DNA of 6,234 nucleotides from Alistipes sp. (GTDB lineage: Bacteria > Bacteroidota > Bacteroidia > Bacteroidales > Rikenellaceae): assembly GCA_017646785.1 (NCBI GenBank), contig JAGCLX010000114.1, positions 1-6,234 on the forward strand, in the 5' to 3' direction. The notes below the pieces were generated by a model. The model had not been told where the DNA came from, did not search any database, and saw only the letters and a list, made by a program, of their open reading frames with translations. Made by a program: the position numbers and the translations under genes. Every line of letters starts with the position of its first letter. The stretch's first letter is position 1. This document shows positions 1-5,468 of the stretch, piece by piece.

Positions 1-1173
1 ATCAGCACGGTGAGCAATCTGCTCCGCGGGGAGCTCCAATACGCTCTTTGCAGTGTCGAAACCAGCATTCTTAAGGGCCTCAATGATCCATGCCTCAATC
101 TCGTCTGCGAACTCTGTGAGTGCTACATCCTCCTCCTCGATCTCACGATATACGTCGATGTCGTAACCTGTAAGCATCTTAGAGAGACGGATGTTAAGAC
201 CACCCTTACCAATAGCCAACGATACCTCCTCGGGCTTCAAGTATACAGATGCTGTCTTACGCTCCTCGTCGATGGTGATAGTAGAGATCTTTGCGGGGTT
301 CAACGAACGCTGAATCATTAGAGATGTGTTGGCTGTGTAGTTCACAACATCGATGTTCTCGTTGCGCAACTCCTTAACCACGGTGTAGATACGTGAGCCC
401 TTCATACCAACGCATGCACCTACGGGGTCGATGCGCTCGTCGTATGACTCTACTGCCACCTTGGCACGCTCACCAGGGATGCGCGCGATACGCTTGATGG
501 TGATAAGGCCATCATAGATCTCAGGCACCTCCTGCTCGAACAAGCGCTCGAGGAACTGGTTGTCGGTACGCGAAAGGATGATGCGTGGCTGGTTGTTGTT
601 CATCTCCACAGACTTAACGATAGCCTTGATGGGGTCGCCCTTGCGGTAGAAGTCGTTAGGAATCTGCTCGCTCTTAGGCAATACGAGGTCGTTGTCCTCA
701 TCGTCGCGTACGAGCACCTCCTTCTTCCACACCTGGTAAACCTCACCTGTGATGATCTCACCCACCTTCTCTGAGTACTTCTCAAAGAGGGCTGCCTTCT
801 CAAGGTCGAGGATGCGCGATGCGAGGTTCTGGCGGAGTGACAACACGGCACGGCGACCAAACTGAGTCATGTCGATCTGGTCTACATACTCATCACCCAC
901 GTCGTATGACGCGTCGATAGCCTTAACCTCCGAGAGTGCGATCTCGGTGTTCTCATCCTCCAACATGTCGTCCTCAACTACGGTACGGTTACGCCAGATC
1001 TCGAGGTCACCCTTCTCGGGGTTGATGATGACATCGAAGTTTTCGTCACTCTCAAACTGCTTCTGAAGTGCGTGGCGGAACACATCCTCCAACACACCAA
1101 TAAGCGTAGAGTTGTCGATGCTCTTGAGCTCCTTGAACTCTGCAAAGTTGCTGATAAGATTAATGTACTTCAT
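1..1173 (-). CDS. nusA: Transcription termination/antitermination factor NusA (3' end beyond window)
   Basis: NusA binds RNA polymerase and nascent RNA in the cytoplasm and modulates pausing, termination and antitermination. I translated the reverse strand from the ATG at 1173: 391 codons stay open to the left edge, so the C-terminus is missing, probably by a few dozen residues. The N-terminal polymerase-binding domain spans about residues 1-130 (starts MKYINLISNFAEFKELKSID). An S1 domain follows at about 135-205. KH1 is at about 230-300, with the motif DPVGACVGMKGSRI (GMKG at 256-259). KH2 is at about 300-370, with AIGKGG at 320-325 followed by LNIRLSKMLTGYDIDV. These are hallmark NusA motifs. 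The visible tail (residues about 372-391) begins a helical C-terminal segment. It follows rimP on the same strand, the conserved order; infB would be expected further left. No promoter with a good consensus is seen directly upstream, so it is probably read from the rimP promoter. Confidence 0.97.
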   Translation of the reverse strand, partial: MKYINLISNFAEFKELKSIDNSTLIGVLEDVFRHALQKQFESDENFDVIINPEKGDLEIWRNRTVVEDDMLEDENTEIALSEVKAIDASYDVGDEYVDQIDMTQFGRRAVLSLRQNLASRILDLEKAALFEKYSEKVGEIITGEVYQVWKKEVLVRDDEDNDLVLPKSEQIPNDFYRKGDPIKAIVKSVEMNNNQPRIILSRTDNQFLERLFEQEVPEIYDGLITIKRIARIPGERAKVAVESYDERIDPVGACVGMKGSRIYTVVKELRNENIDVVNYTANTSLMIQRSLNPAKISTITIDEERKTASVYLKPEEVSLAIGKGGLNIRLSKMLTGYDIDVYREIEEEDVALTEFADEIEAWIIEALKNAGFDTAKSVLELPAEQIAHRAD

Positions 1174-1282
1174 TTTCGTGTATATATTTTGTTTTGATTA
1201 TTTGTCTTGTTTGTAGGCACCTCTCTAATTTGTCGTCATAAAAGTCAAATACCATTCAACAACGGTCATTAGCGTGAGACAT
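1174..1282 (-). other. nusA-proximal part of the rimP-nusA spacer
   Basis: This is the untranslated stretch between the large palindrome and the nusA start. It is AT-rich just before the ATG and has no clear Shine-Dalgarno, which is normal in Bacteroidota. I searched both strands for TAnnTTTG promoter boxes and found only imperfect ones (such as TATTTG and TAATTTG with the wrong internal spacing). I found no convincing ORF or terminator. Confidence 0.5.
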
Positions 1283-1411
1283 GTTTTGATGTCAGAATGG
1301 TGCAGATACAACGCTCGGCGAAATTGGCTGCGATGGGCTGTACTTGGGCGTACTGCCCATTGCAGACATATTTTGTTAGCGGCAGTAGATGCGCCATTAT
1401 CACATCAAAAC
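1283..1411. repeat. 129-nt imperfect palindrome (ERIC-like stem-loop) between rimP and nusA
   Basis: Two 61-nt arms fold back along the whole element around a 6-nt loop (1344-1349) with a single bulged base (1369). The outer arms, 1283-1304 and 1390-1411, match at 19 of 22 positions. The inner arms, 1325-1343 and 1350-1368, match at 16 of 19. The middle part is more diverged. By my count 44 of 61 positions are Watson-Crick pairs, with 6 more G-T pairs on the plus strand. The last base overlaps the rimP stop codon. No T-run follows on either strand, so it is not a standard intrinsic terminator. No clear target-site duplication flanks it. Size, shape and position inside a transcribed operon resemble the enterobacterial ERIC/IRU class of intergenic palindromes; sequence kinship is not implied. 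It could instead be a decayed MITE, an RNA processing site or a structured RNA. Confidence 0.8.
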
Positions 1412-1878
1412 TATTTGAAGTCGAGGTACTCTTTAACGTACTTGATATCCTCCCACTTGTACTCCTTCGTAACCTCAACGGTCACCTTGCGCTTCTTACC
1501 CTCCACGGCCTGCTTCTCCTCATACGAGATAGCGATGCCAGCCTCGTCTGCGCTATTGAGCTTCGCGAGAAGCTTGATACCATCCTTGAGCAACACCTCT
1601 ACAGATGAGCCGATAATTTTGTTGTACTGGCGGAGGAGTTTAAGCTCCGAGCCGATGCCTGCCGAGGCTACCATAAGTGAGTAGTCCTCAACCTCACGGT
1701 CCAACTCCGCCTCGATAGCACGGTTTAGTGCTGCGCAATCCTCGAGTTTTACGGCAGTATCGCTATCGATGAGGAGCTCTATCTCTCCCATAGGGCTGAT
1801 TTTACACTCCACAACATACATGTCGCTACCCTGAAGGTGGCGCTCAGCAATCTCCGTAACTAACTTTACATCAATCAT
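1411..1878 (-). CDS. rimP: Ribosome maturation factor RimP
   Basis: RimP is a cytoplasmic assembly factor needed for maturation of the 30S ribosomal subunit. The 155-residue product is the normal family size. The N-terminal alpha/beta domain covers about residues 1-78 and contains the recognisable VKLEDCAALNRAIEAELD stretch, followed by YSLMVASAGIGSELK, the counterpart of the family's SSPGIDRPL-like motif in its divergent Bacteroidota form. The C-terminal Sm-like beta-barrel domain covers about residues 80-155 and is rich in lysine. The ATG at 1878 is preceded by an AT-rich leader without a Shine-Dalgarno. A good promoter lies about 90 nt upstream, with a hairpin in between. It is the first gene of the rimP-nusA operon. 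The spacer to nusA is 237 nt, much longer than usual for this gene pair, and is filled by a large palindrome. Confidence 0.93.
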   Translation of the reverse strand: MIDVKLVTEIAERHLQGSDMYVVECKISPMGEIELLIDSDTAVKLEDCAALNRAIEAELDREVEDYSLMVASAGIGSELKLLRQYNKIIGSSVEVLLKDGIKLLAKLNSADEAGIAISYEEKQAVEGKKRKVTVEVTKEYKWEDIKYVKEYLDFK

Positions 1879-1923
1879 TTTCTACTATATTTTACTACGT
1901 TATTATCGGCTATAAGTACGAAA

Positions 1924-1946
1924 TAAGGGGACTCAATGTCCCCTTA
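1924..1946 (-). promoter_or_regulatory. Hairpin in the rimP 5' leader
   Basis: A perfect 9-bp inverted repeat (TAAGGGGAC and GTCCCCTTA) encloses a 5-nt loop at 1933-1937. If transcription starts near 1959-1960, as the promoter predicts, this lies within the first 15-40 nt of the rimP mRNA and about 46 nt before the start codon. No T-run follows on the minus strand, so it is not a terminator for this transcript. It could stabilise the mRNA, bind a regulator, or be a DNA operator. Its function is unknown. Confidence 0.55.
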
Positions 1947-1965
1947 CTCTCGCTCTATTACGACG

Positions 1966-1996
1966 CAAATATACGACTTTTTTTTATTATACACAA
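1966..1996 (-). promoter_or_regulatory. rimP-nusA operon promoter (Bacteroidota type)
   Basis: On the minus strand TTG (1994-1996) is followed, after 20 nt, by TATATTTG (1966-1973). This fits the Bacteroidota primary-sigma consensus TTTG-N19-21-TAnnTTTG. It points at rimP with a leader of roughly 80 nt. The same -7 octamer serves the tRNA-Glu promoter in this window. Confidence 0.7.
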
Positions 1997-2067
1997 TATA
2001 TATAGGTATTTTTTCTCAATCAACACTCATATTCAACCCCACACATGCAATGAAAAAGGTATAAAAA

Positions 2068-2098
2068 TTTGCACTTATCACTTTATTCGTTAACTTTG
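2068..2098 (+). promoter_or_regulatory. panB promoter (Bacteroidota type)
   Basis: TTTG at 2068-2071, a 19-nt spacer, and TAACTTTG at 2091-2098 match the Bacteroidota consensus at every defined position. The predicted start near 2104-2106 leaves a leader of only about 20 nt before the panB ATG. It is divergent from the rimP promoter, with about 70 nt between the two -33 elements. Confidence 0.78.
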
Positions 2099-2123
2099 TA
2101 TTAGAATTAATAAATTTTCTGAT

Positions 2124-2939
2124 ATGTCAGTAGAAAGCACAGTAAGAGCCGTAACGACTCTACGTCTTACAGAGATGAAGCAGCGCGGCGAGAAGATCGC
2201 TATGCTAACATCATATGATTACTCGATGGCAAAGATTGTTGACAAGGCAGGCATCGACGTTATCCTTGTCGGCGACTCAGCAGCAAACGTGATGGCTGGT
2301 TTCGAAACCACACTCCCCATTACACTCGATATGATGATCTATCACGCCAAGTCGGTAGTACGTGCCGTGGAGCGCGCATTGGTGGTTGTCGACCTGCCGT
2401 TCGGAACATACCAGGGTAACTCGAAACTCGCCCTCGACTCGGCAGTTCGCATCATGAAAGAGACTGAGGCAGATGCAGTTAAGATGGAGGGTGGCGAAGA
2501 GATTTTAGAGTCGGTACAGCGCATCATCTCGGCGGGCATTCCCGTTATGGGACACCTCGGCCTGATGCCACAGTCGATCCACAAGTTCGGCACATACAAC
2601 GTGCGTGCGAAGGATAAGTCGGAGGCAGACAAGCTCATCCGCGACGCCAAGCTATTGGAGGAGGCTGGCTGCTTCGCAGTCGTTTTGGAGAAGATTCCCG
2701 CAGAGCTCGGCAAGCGCGTATCTGAGGAGTTGCACATACCCACAATCGGCATCGGTGCGGGTGGTGCGACAGATGGCCAGGTGCTCGTAGCACACGACAT
2801 GCTCGGCATAACACAGGCATTCTCACCCCGCTTCTTGCGTCGCTATGCCGACGTTGGCACGACAATCCTTGAGGCCGTGGGTCACTATGTTGACGACGTA
2901 AAGAGCCGAGACTTCCCCAACGAGAAGGAGCAATACTAA
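2124..2939 (+). CDS. panB: 3-methyl-2-oxobutanoate hydroxymethyltransferase (ketopantoate hydroxymethyltransferase)
   Basis: PanB transfers a hydroxymethyl group from 5,10-methylene-tetrahydrofolate to 2-oxoisovalerate, giving ketopantoate, the first committed step to pantothenate and CoA. It is a cytoplasmic Mg-dependent TIM barrel. The 271-aa length is typical. Motifs in order: MLTSYD at 27-32; VGDSAANVM at 49-57, with the metal-ligand Asp51; [13 protein letters not shown] at 62-74; the second metal Asp90; KMEGG at 120-124 (Lys120, and Glu122 as ligand); [14 protein letters not shown] at 138-151; VLEKIP with the predicted catalytic Glu189; and [24 protein letters not shown] near the C-terminal third. 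GDSAANVM is a mild variant of the more common GDSLG-type motif. No panC, panD or panE lies next to it; it appears monocistronic, with its own promoter and a strong hairpin after the stop. Confidence 0.97.
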   Translation: MSVESTVRAVTTLRLTEMKQRGEKIAMLTSYDYSMAKIVDKAGIDVILVGDSAANVMAGFETTLPITLDMMIYHAKSVVRAVERALVVVDLPFGTYQGNSKLALDSAVRIMKETEADAVKMEGGEEILESVQRIISAGIPVMGHLGLMPQSIHKFGTYNVRAKDKSEADKLIRDAKLLEEAGCFAVVLEKIPAELGKRVSEELHIPTIGIGAGGATDGQVLVAHDMLGITQAFSPRFLRRYADVGTTILEAVGHYVDDVKSRDFPNEKEQY

Positions 2940-2945
2940 ATATAA

Positions 2946-2966
2946 TTAGCAATTAGCAGTTAGCAA
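2946..2966 (+). repeat. Three tandem 7-nt repeats, TTAGCA(A/G)
   Basis: TTAGCAA, TTAGCAG and TTAGCAA follow one another without gaps, seven bases after the panB stop codon and running into the terminator stem. The array is short and simple. It may be polymerase-slippage sequence or part of the RNA 3' end; no function is assigned. Confidence 0.7.
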
Positions 2967-3006
2967 TTTAGGGAGTTTAGCGATTCATTTCACTAAGCTC
3001 CCTAAA
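2967..3006. terminator. Probable bidirectional terminator between panB and queA
   Basis: Bases 2967-2980 pair with 2993-3006 in a 14-bp stem (13 Watson-Crick and one G-U) with a 12-nt loop. It sits between the convergent ends of panB and queA, in the 89-nt gap. The right arm is duplicated: CTCCCTAAA occurs at 2998-3006 and again at 3016-3024, so a competing perfect 12-bp stem (2965-2976 with 3015-3026) can also form, ending two bases from the queA stop. Neither strand has a long uninterrupted T-run right after the stem, so efficiency cannot be judged by eye. Confidence 0.7.
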
Positions 3007-3028
3007 CTCTTTATACTCCCTAAATTCA

Positions 3029-4243
3029 CTAACGACTTACCTTCAGCAACGACGAGTCGCCATAGCTCAAAAAGCGGAAATTATACTCCAAGGCGTAGTC
3101 GTAAATCTTATGCCAATCATCACCGACATAGGCACTTACAAGAAGTAGCAATGTCGACTTTGGCTGGTGGAAATTAGTGATTATATAACGCACAATACGG
3201 AAGCGATAGCCCAGAGGCGTAATCATAATCTGCGTCGCCGCCTTAAGCTGCTCTAGGCCATGCTCACGCATGTAGCAGACAAGCGTCGAGAGCACCTCCT
3301 CGCCCTTAAAATCTGTGGGGATATCATACAACTCCCACTGTCCCACAACGCGCTCCTCATGTGGGTTGCCCTCACTCTTGATGCGCCATGCAAGTGCTGT
3401 CAAAGACTCCAATGTACGCACCGACGTAGTGCCCACTGCTACGATGTTCTCAGCACGCGAGAGTAGCGACTCAAGGGTAGATAGCGTAACCGAGAAGTGC
3501 TCGGTGTGCATGGGGTGGTCAGCGGCATTTTCATCCTTCACAGGGAGAAATGTTCCCGCGCCAACATGCAGTGTAACACCCTCAAAGCCAAAGCCTTTAG
3601 CACGCATATCATCCATCAGCGACTCGGTGAAGTGCAAACCCGCCGTAGGTGCCGCCACAGAGCCCTCGTAGCGAGCATAGACAGTCTGGTAGCGTGTGTT
3701 GTCTATCTCCTCGCTCTCGCGGTTGAGATATGGTGGGATGGGTATGCGACCAAGCTCCTCGAGGAGTTCGCCAAAGGTGCAATCGGCCGACCAGCGCATG
3801 CGCACGATATGTTCACGTGTACCGCGCTCAACAATCTCAGCACGCAACGTATGTCGCTCGCCCGCAAAGTCGAAGTCGATGCCCACCTCGCCCTCCTTCC
3901 ACTTCTTGAGGTTACCCACGATGCAACTCCACTCGCTCTGGCCACGCTGCTGAAAGGCACGCTCATAGTCTGCGGGGTTATGGGGTTCGAGGCAGAAGAC
4001 CTCGATGCGAGCACCCGACGCCTTGTGCATTACGATGCGGGCACGCACCACGCGGGTGTTGTTAAACACAAGCATAGCGCCCTCGGGCAGATAGTCCGCA
4101 ACACTGCGGAAGTTACTCTCGGCGATTGTGCCGTTATCGTATATAAGAAGCTTGGATGATGTACGCTCTTCGAGTGGGAACTTAGCGATGCGCTCATCAG
4201 GGAGCGGATAGTTGAAGTCGTTGATATCAATATGTCGCTGCAT
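3029..4243 (-). CDS. queA: S-adenosylmethionine:tRNA ribosyltransferase-isomerase, long form
   Basis: QueA transfers and isomerises the ribosyl group of S-adenosylmethionine onto preQ1 at the wobble base of tRNAs with GUN anticodons, giving epoxyqueuosine. Conserved blocks are all present: GAMLVFNNTRVVRAR at 55-69, GRIPIPPYLNR at 165-175, DNTRYQTVYA at 181-190, GSVAAPTAGLHFT at 194-206, TLHVGAGTFLPV at 224-235, HPMHTEHF at 243-250, GTTSVRTLES at 271-280, ITNFHQPKSTLLLLVSA at 355-371 and FRFLSYGDSSLL at 389-400. At 404 aa it exceeds the usual 340-356 aa. The clearest extra part is about residues 281-340, between the GTTS block and the ITNFH block, with a smaller expansion near 86-116. The ATG at 4243 gives the expected N-terminus and lies about 18 nt after a tRNA terminator, leaving no room for its own standard promoter. 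Some Bacteroidota carry both a short and a long QueA homologue, so a paralogous role is possible. Confidence 0.93.
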   Translation of the reverse strand: MQRHIDINDFNYPLPDERIAKFPLEERTSSKLLIYDNGTIAESNFRSVADYLPEGAMLVFNNTRVVRARIVMHKASGARIEVFCLEPHNPADYERAFQQRGQSEWSCIVGNLKKWKEGEVGIDFDFAGERHTLRAEIVERGTREHIVRMRWSADCTFGELLEELGRIPIPPYLNRESEEIDNTRYQTVYARYEGSVAAPTAGLHFTESLMDDMRAKGFGFEGVTLHVGAGTFLPVKDENAADHPMHTEHFSVTLSTLESLLSRAENIVAVGTTSVRTLESLTALAWRIKSEGNPHEERVVGQWELYDIPTDFKGEEVLSTLVCYMREHGLEQLKAATQIMITPLGYRFRIVRYIITNFHQPKSTLLLLVSAYVGDDWHKIYDYALEYNFRFLSYGDSSLLKVSR

Positions 4244-4260
4244 AGGCTACCGGTATAAAA

Positions 4261-4286
4261 CACAAAAAGATGTCTTGCGACATCTT
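4261..4286 (-). terminator. Intrinsic terminator after tRNA-Glu
   Basis: On the minus strand AAGATGTC (4286-4279) pairs perfectly with GACATCTT (4274-4267) across a GCAA tetraloop of the stable GNRA type. A T-run follows at once (4268-4264) and then a second T-rich stretch. It begins 12 nt after the tRNA 3' end. It lies between the tRNA and queA, which are on the same strand, so queA expression would need read-through. Confidence 0.85.
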
Positions 4287-4298
4287 CTTGATTTTTAG

Positions 4299-4370
4299 TA
4301 GTCGATAGGGGATTCGAACCCCTATGTCCTGCGTGAGAGGCAGGTATCCTAGCCCTTAGATGAATCGACC
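4299..4370 (-). tRNA. tRNA-Glu, anticodon CUC
   Basis: The reverse strand folds as a complete cloverleaf of 72 nt. The acceptor stem GGTCGAT pairs with ATCGACT (a G-U first pair, the rest Watson-Crick). The anticodon stem CCTGC/GCAGG encloses the loop CTCTCAC, so the anticodon is CTC (4337-4335), reading GAG. The T arm is AGGGG-TTCGAAT-CCCCT. The discriminator base is A at 4299. CCA is not encoded (CTA follows), so the 3' end needs CCA-adding enzyme. It has its own promoter upstream and an intrinsic terminator downstream. Confidence 0.95.
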
Positions 4371-4409
4371 AGTTTGTGTTGTCATCAGGCTTATCTCCTT
4401 TTGACACTG

Positions 4410-4440
4410 CAAATATACGGCAAATATTTTATTCTGCAAA
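4410..4440 (-). promoter_or_regulatory. tRNA-Glu promoter (Bacteroidota type)
   Basis: On the minus strand TTTG (4437-4440), a 19-nt spacer and TATATTTG (4410-4417) match the Bacteroidota consensus in full. The start would fall near 4403-4405, giving a pre-tRNA leader of about 33 nt. It probably also drives queA by read-through of the tRNA terminator. Confidence 0.75.
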
Positions 4441-4596
4441 TTTTTTCGCAAAAAAAATGCACTTTTTTGTGTTTTTTCTTAAAAAAGCACCAAAATCGGA
4501 GGAAAAAGCTCTCTTTTACCTGCAATTTCAGGATGACTACCCCTGTTTTCACCGCATAAAATATCGGCACAACATTGCGCAGAATACCCAAAGATT
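4441..4596. other. AT-rich divergent spacer between tRNA-Glu and lipoprotein gene promoters
   Basis: The first half is dominated by A and T runs, including a weak A/T hairpin around 4470-4491. No credible gene is seen; the short open frames here have homopolymer-rich translations. Together with the two flanking promoters it makes up most of the 281-nt gap between the tRNA and the next gene. Confidence 0.5.
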
Positions 4597-4627
4597 TTTG
4601 CAGATACGATAAAATTTAGTATCTTTA
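4597..4627 (+). promoter_or_regulatory. Promoter of the DUF3298-like lipoprotein gene
   Basis: TTTG at 4597-4600, 19 nt, then TATCTTTA at 4620-4627. This matches the Bacteroidota consensus except for the last base (A instead of G). The predicted start near 4633 leaves a leader of about 20 nt before the ATG at 4652. No other promoter-like sequence is seen before the S46 peptidase gene downstream, so the two may share this one. Confidence 0.65.
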
Positions 4628-4651
4628 CGCTACTATTAATATATATTAGGT

Positions 4652-5389
4652 ATGAGAAAAGTAGATTTTTATATACTTGCCATCGTTGCACTCTGTGCGG
4701 TGGCTTGTGGCGAGGAGGCGCAGAAAAATCACCTCCCAGAGTTTAAGACATTCGAATATGAGCGTTGCGAAGAGGGTAAATACAATTTCACCATATCGTA
4801 TGAATGCATAGTCAACACCTCGGACAATAGTGCATACGCCATTATCGACAGCATGAACTACCACACCACGTTCGGGGAGTATGCCCTCGAGCCACTCGAC
4901 CTTAACCGCTCTGCGGAGTTGATGTGCGACGACACGCTTTCAAGCATGGACGACTACAATATAGAGGATATGCAGTGCGAGATGCACCTATACCAGGTGG
5001 CGTCACTCGTGCGTGACAACAGCGTAGTGTGCTACGACACCGTCATGGAGACCAACTTCGGGGGCGTATACCCCATCGTCAGCCACACATACGAGTGCTA
5101 CGACATCGCTACAGGTAATGCCTACGACTTTGGCTACCTCGCCGAGGGCGAATGTGTGGAGGCGCTATACACTGCACTCTACGATAGGCTTGTGGCTCAA
5201 TATGGCTCGAGCATACTATTCTCTTCGCCCGACACCACCCACCTACCCAGTGCCATATACCTTACAGAGGGTGGCTTGGTGTTCCAGTACCAGCCCTATG
5301 AGGTGGGCACAGCGGAGATGGGTAGCGTCTCGGTGGAGCTAAGCGACGAGGAGCTTGCCGAGATAGGTGTACCACTGGTGTGGGAGTAG
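4652..5389 (+). CDS. Putative lipoprotein with DUF3298-like C-terminal domain
   Basis: The 245-residue product starts with a lipoprotein signal peptide: basic MRK, a hydrophobic stretch at 4-18, and AVAC, giving the predicted lipidated Cys19. The mature protein is therefore likely anchored in the periplasm or outer membrane; Glu at +3 and +4 makes the start of the mature protein acidic. The C-terminal half (about 136-232) resembles the DUF3298/RsiV-type domain: GGVYPIVSHTYECYDIATG, then a helix, then LVFQYQPYEVGTAEMG and a closing strand. The N-terminal half (about 30-130) fits the DUF4163-like partner region. RsiV, a related-domain protein, is an anti-sigma factor that binds lysozyme, but this protein lacks a visible cytoplasmic anti-sigma part, so that role is not implied. 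It is notably acidic and has seven cysteines after Cys19 (39, 52, 92, 109, 127, 149, 168). The specific function is unknown. Confidence 0.8.
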   Translation: MRKVDFYILAIVALCAVACGEEAQKNHLPEFKTFEYERCEEGKYNFTISYECIVNTSDNSAYAIIDSMNYHTTFGEYALEPLDLNRSAELMCDDTLSSMDDYNIEDMQCEMHLYQVASLVRDNSVVCYDTVMETNFGGVYPIVSHTYECYDIATGNAYDFGYLAEGECVEALYTALYDRLVAQYGSSILFSSPDTTHLPSAIYLTEGGLVFQYQPYEVGTAEMGSVSVELSDEELAEIGVPLVWE

Positions 5390-5406
5390 CATAGGCATAC
5401 CAAATA

Positions 5407-5435
5407 ATATATGCGTGCGCGTGCGCGCATACGCG
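5407..5435. repeat. 29-nt alternating purine-pyrimidine tract, possible Z-DNA former and hairpin
   Basis: Every base from 5407 to 5435 alternates purine and pyrimidine, with a central GC/GT-rich core from 5413 to 5428. It is also nearly self-complementary (roughly 5410-5431 with G-T pairs), so RNA could form a short stem. No T-run follows, so it is not a typical terminator. It lies in the 79-nt gap between the lipoprotein gene and the S46 peptidase gene, within otherwise A/T-rich spacer. Confidence 0.75.
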
Positions 5436-5468
5436 AGGAGATAATCAAAACATAAAACAGCATAGAGT

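Noticed and set aside
1283..1411. Insertion sequence or transposon remnant
   Set aside because: Although the ends are inverted repeats, no transposase fragment and no clear target-site duplication are visible, so I call it only an imperfect palindrome.
1269..1478. Minus-strand open frame of 69 codons crossing the rimP end and the palindrome
   Set aside because: It overlaps the rimP 3' end in another frame and its translation shows no recognisable protein; the region is better explained as a palindromic spacer.
1274..1684. Plus-strand open frame of 136 codons over the palindrome and rimP
   Set aside because: It crosses the palindrome and then runs antisense to rimP; no family resemblance, and composition explained by the rimP reading frame.
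2342..2809. Minus-strand open frame of 155 codons opposite panB
   Set aside because: Its translation is Ser/Ala/Pro-rich with no recognisable domain and it is fully antisense to a clear panB.
3497..4159. Plus-strand open frame of 220 codons opposite queA
   Set aside because: It lies wholly inside queA on the other strand, has a low-complexity His/Ala/Leu-rich translation and no promoter. The queA frame carries all family motifs, so this is a shadow.
4356..4402. Leader peptide before tRNA-Glu: AAAGGAG, 9-nt spacing, ATG and a 9-codon frame ending inside the tRNA
   Set aside because: The Shine-Dalgarno match is striking, but Bacteroidota rarely rely on it, the frame ends inside the mature tRNA, and the transcript would be cut by RNase P. 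Likely chance.
4470..4491. A/T hairpin that might be a plus-strand terminator
   Set aside because: The stem is mostly A-T with a G-U pair, there is no upstream plus-strand gene to terminate, and such structures arise easily in A/T runs.
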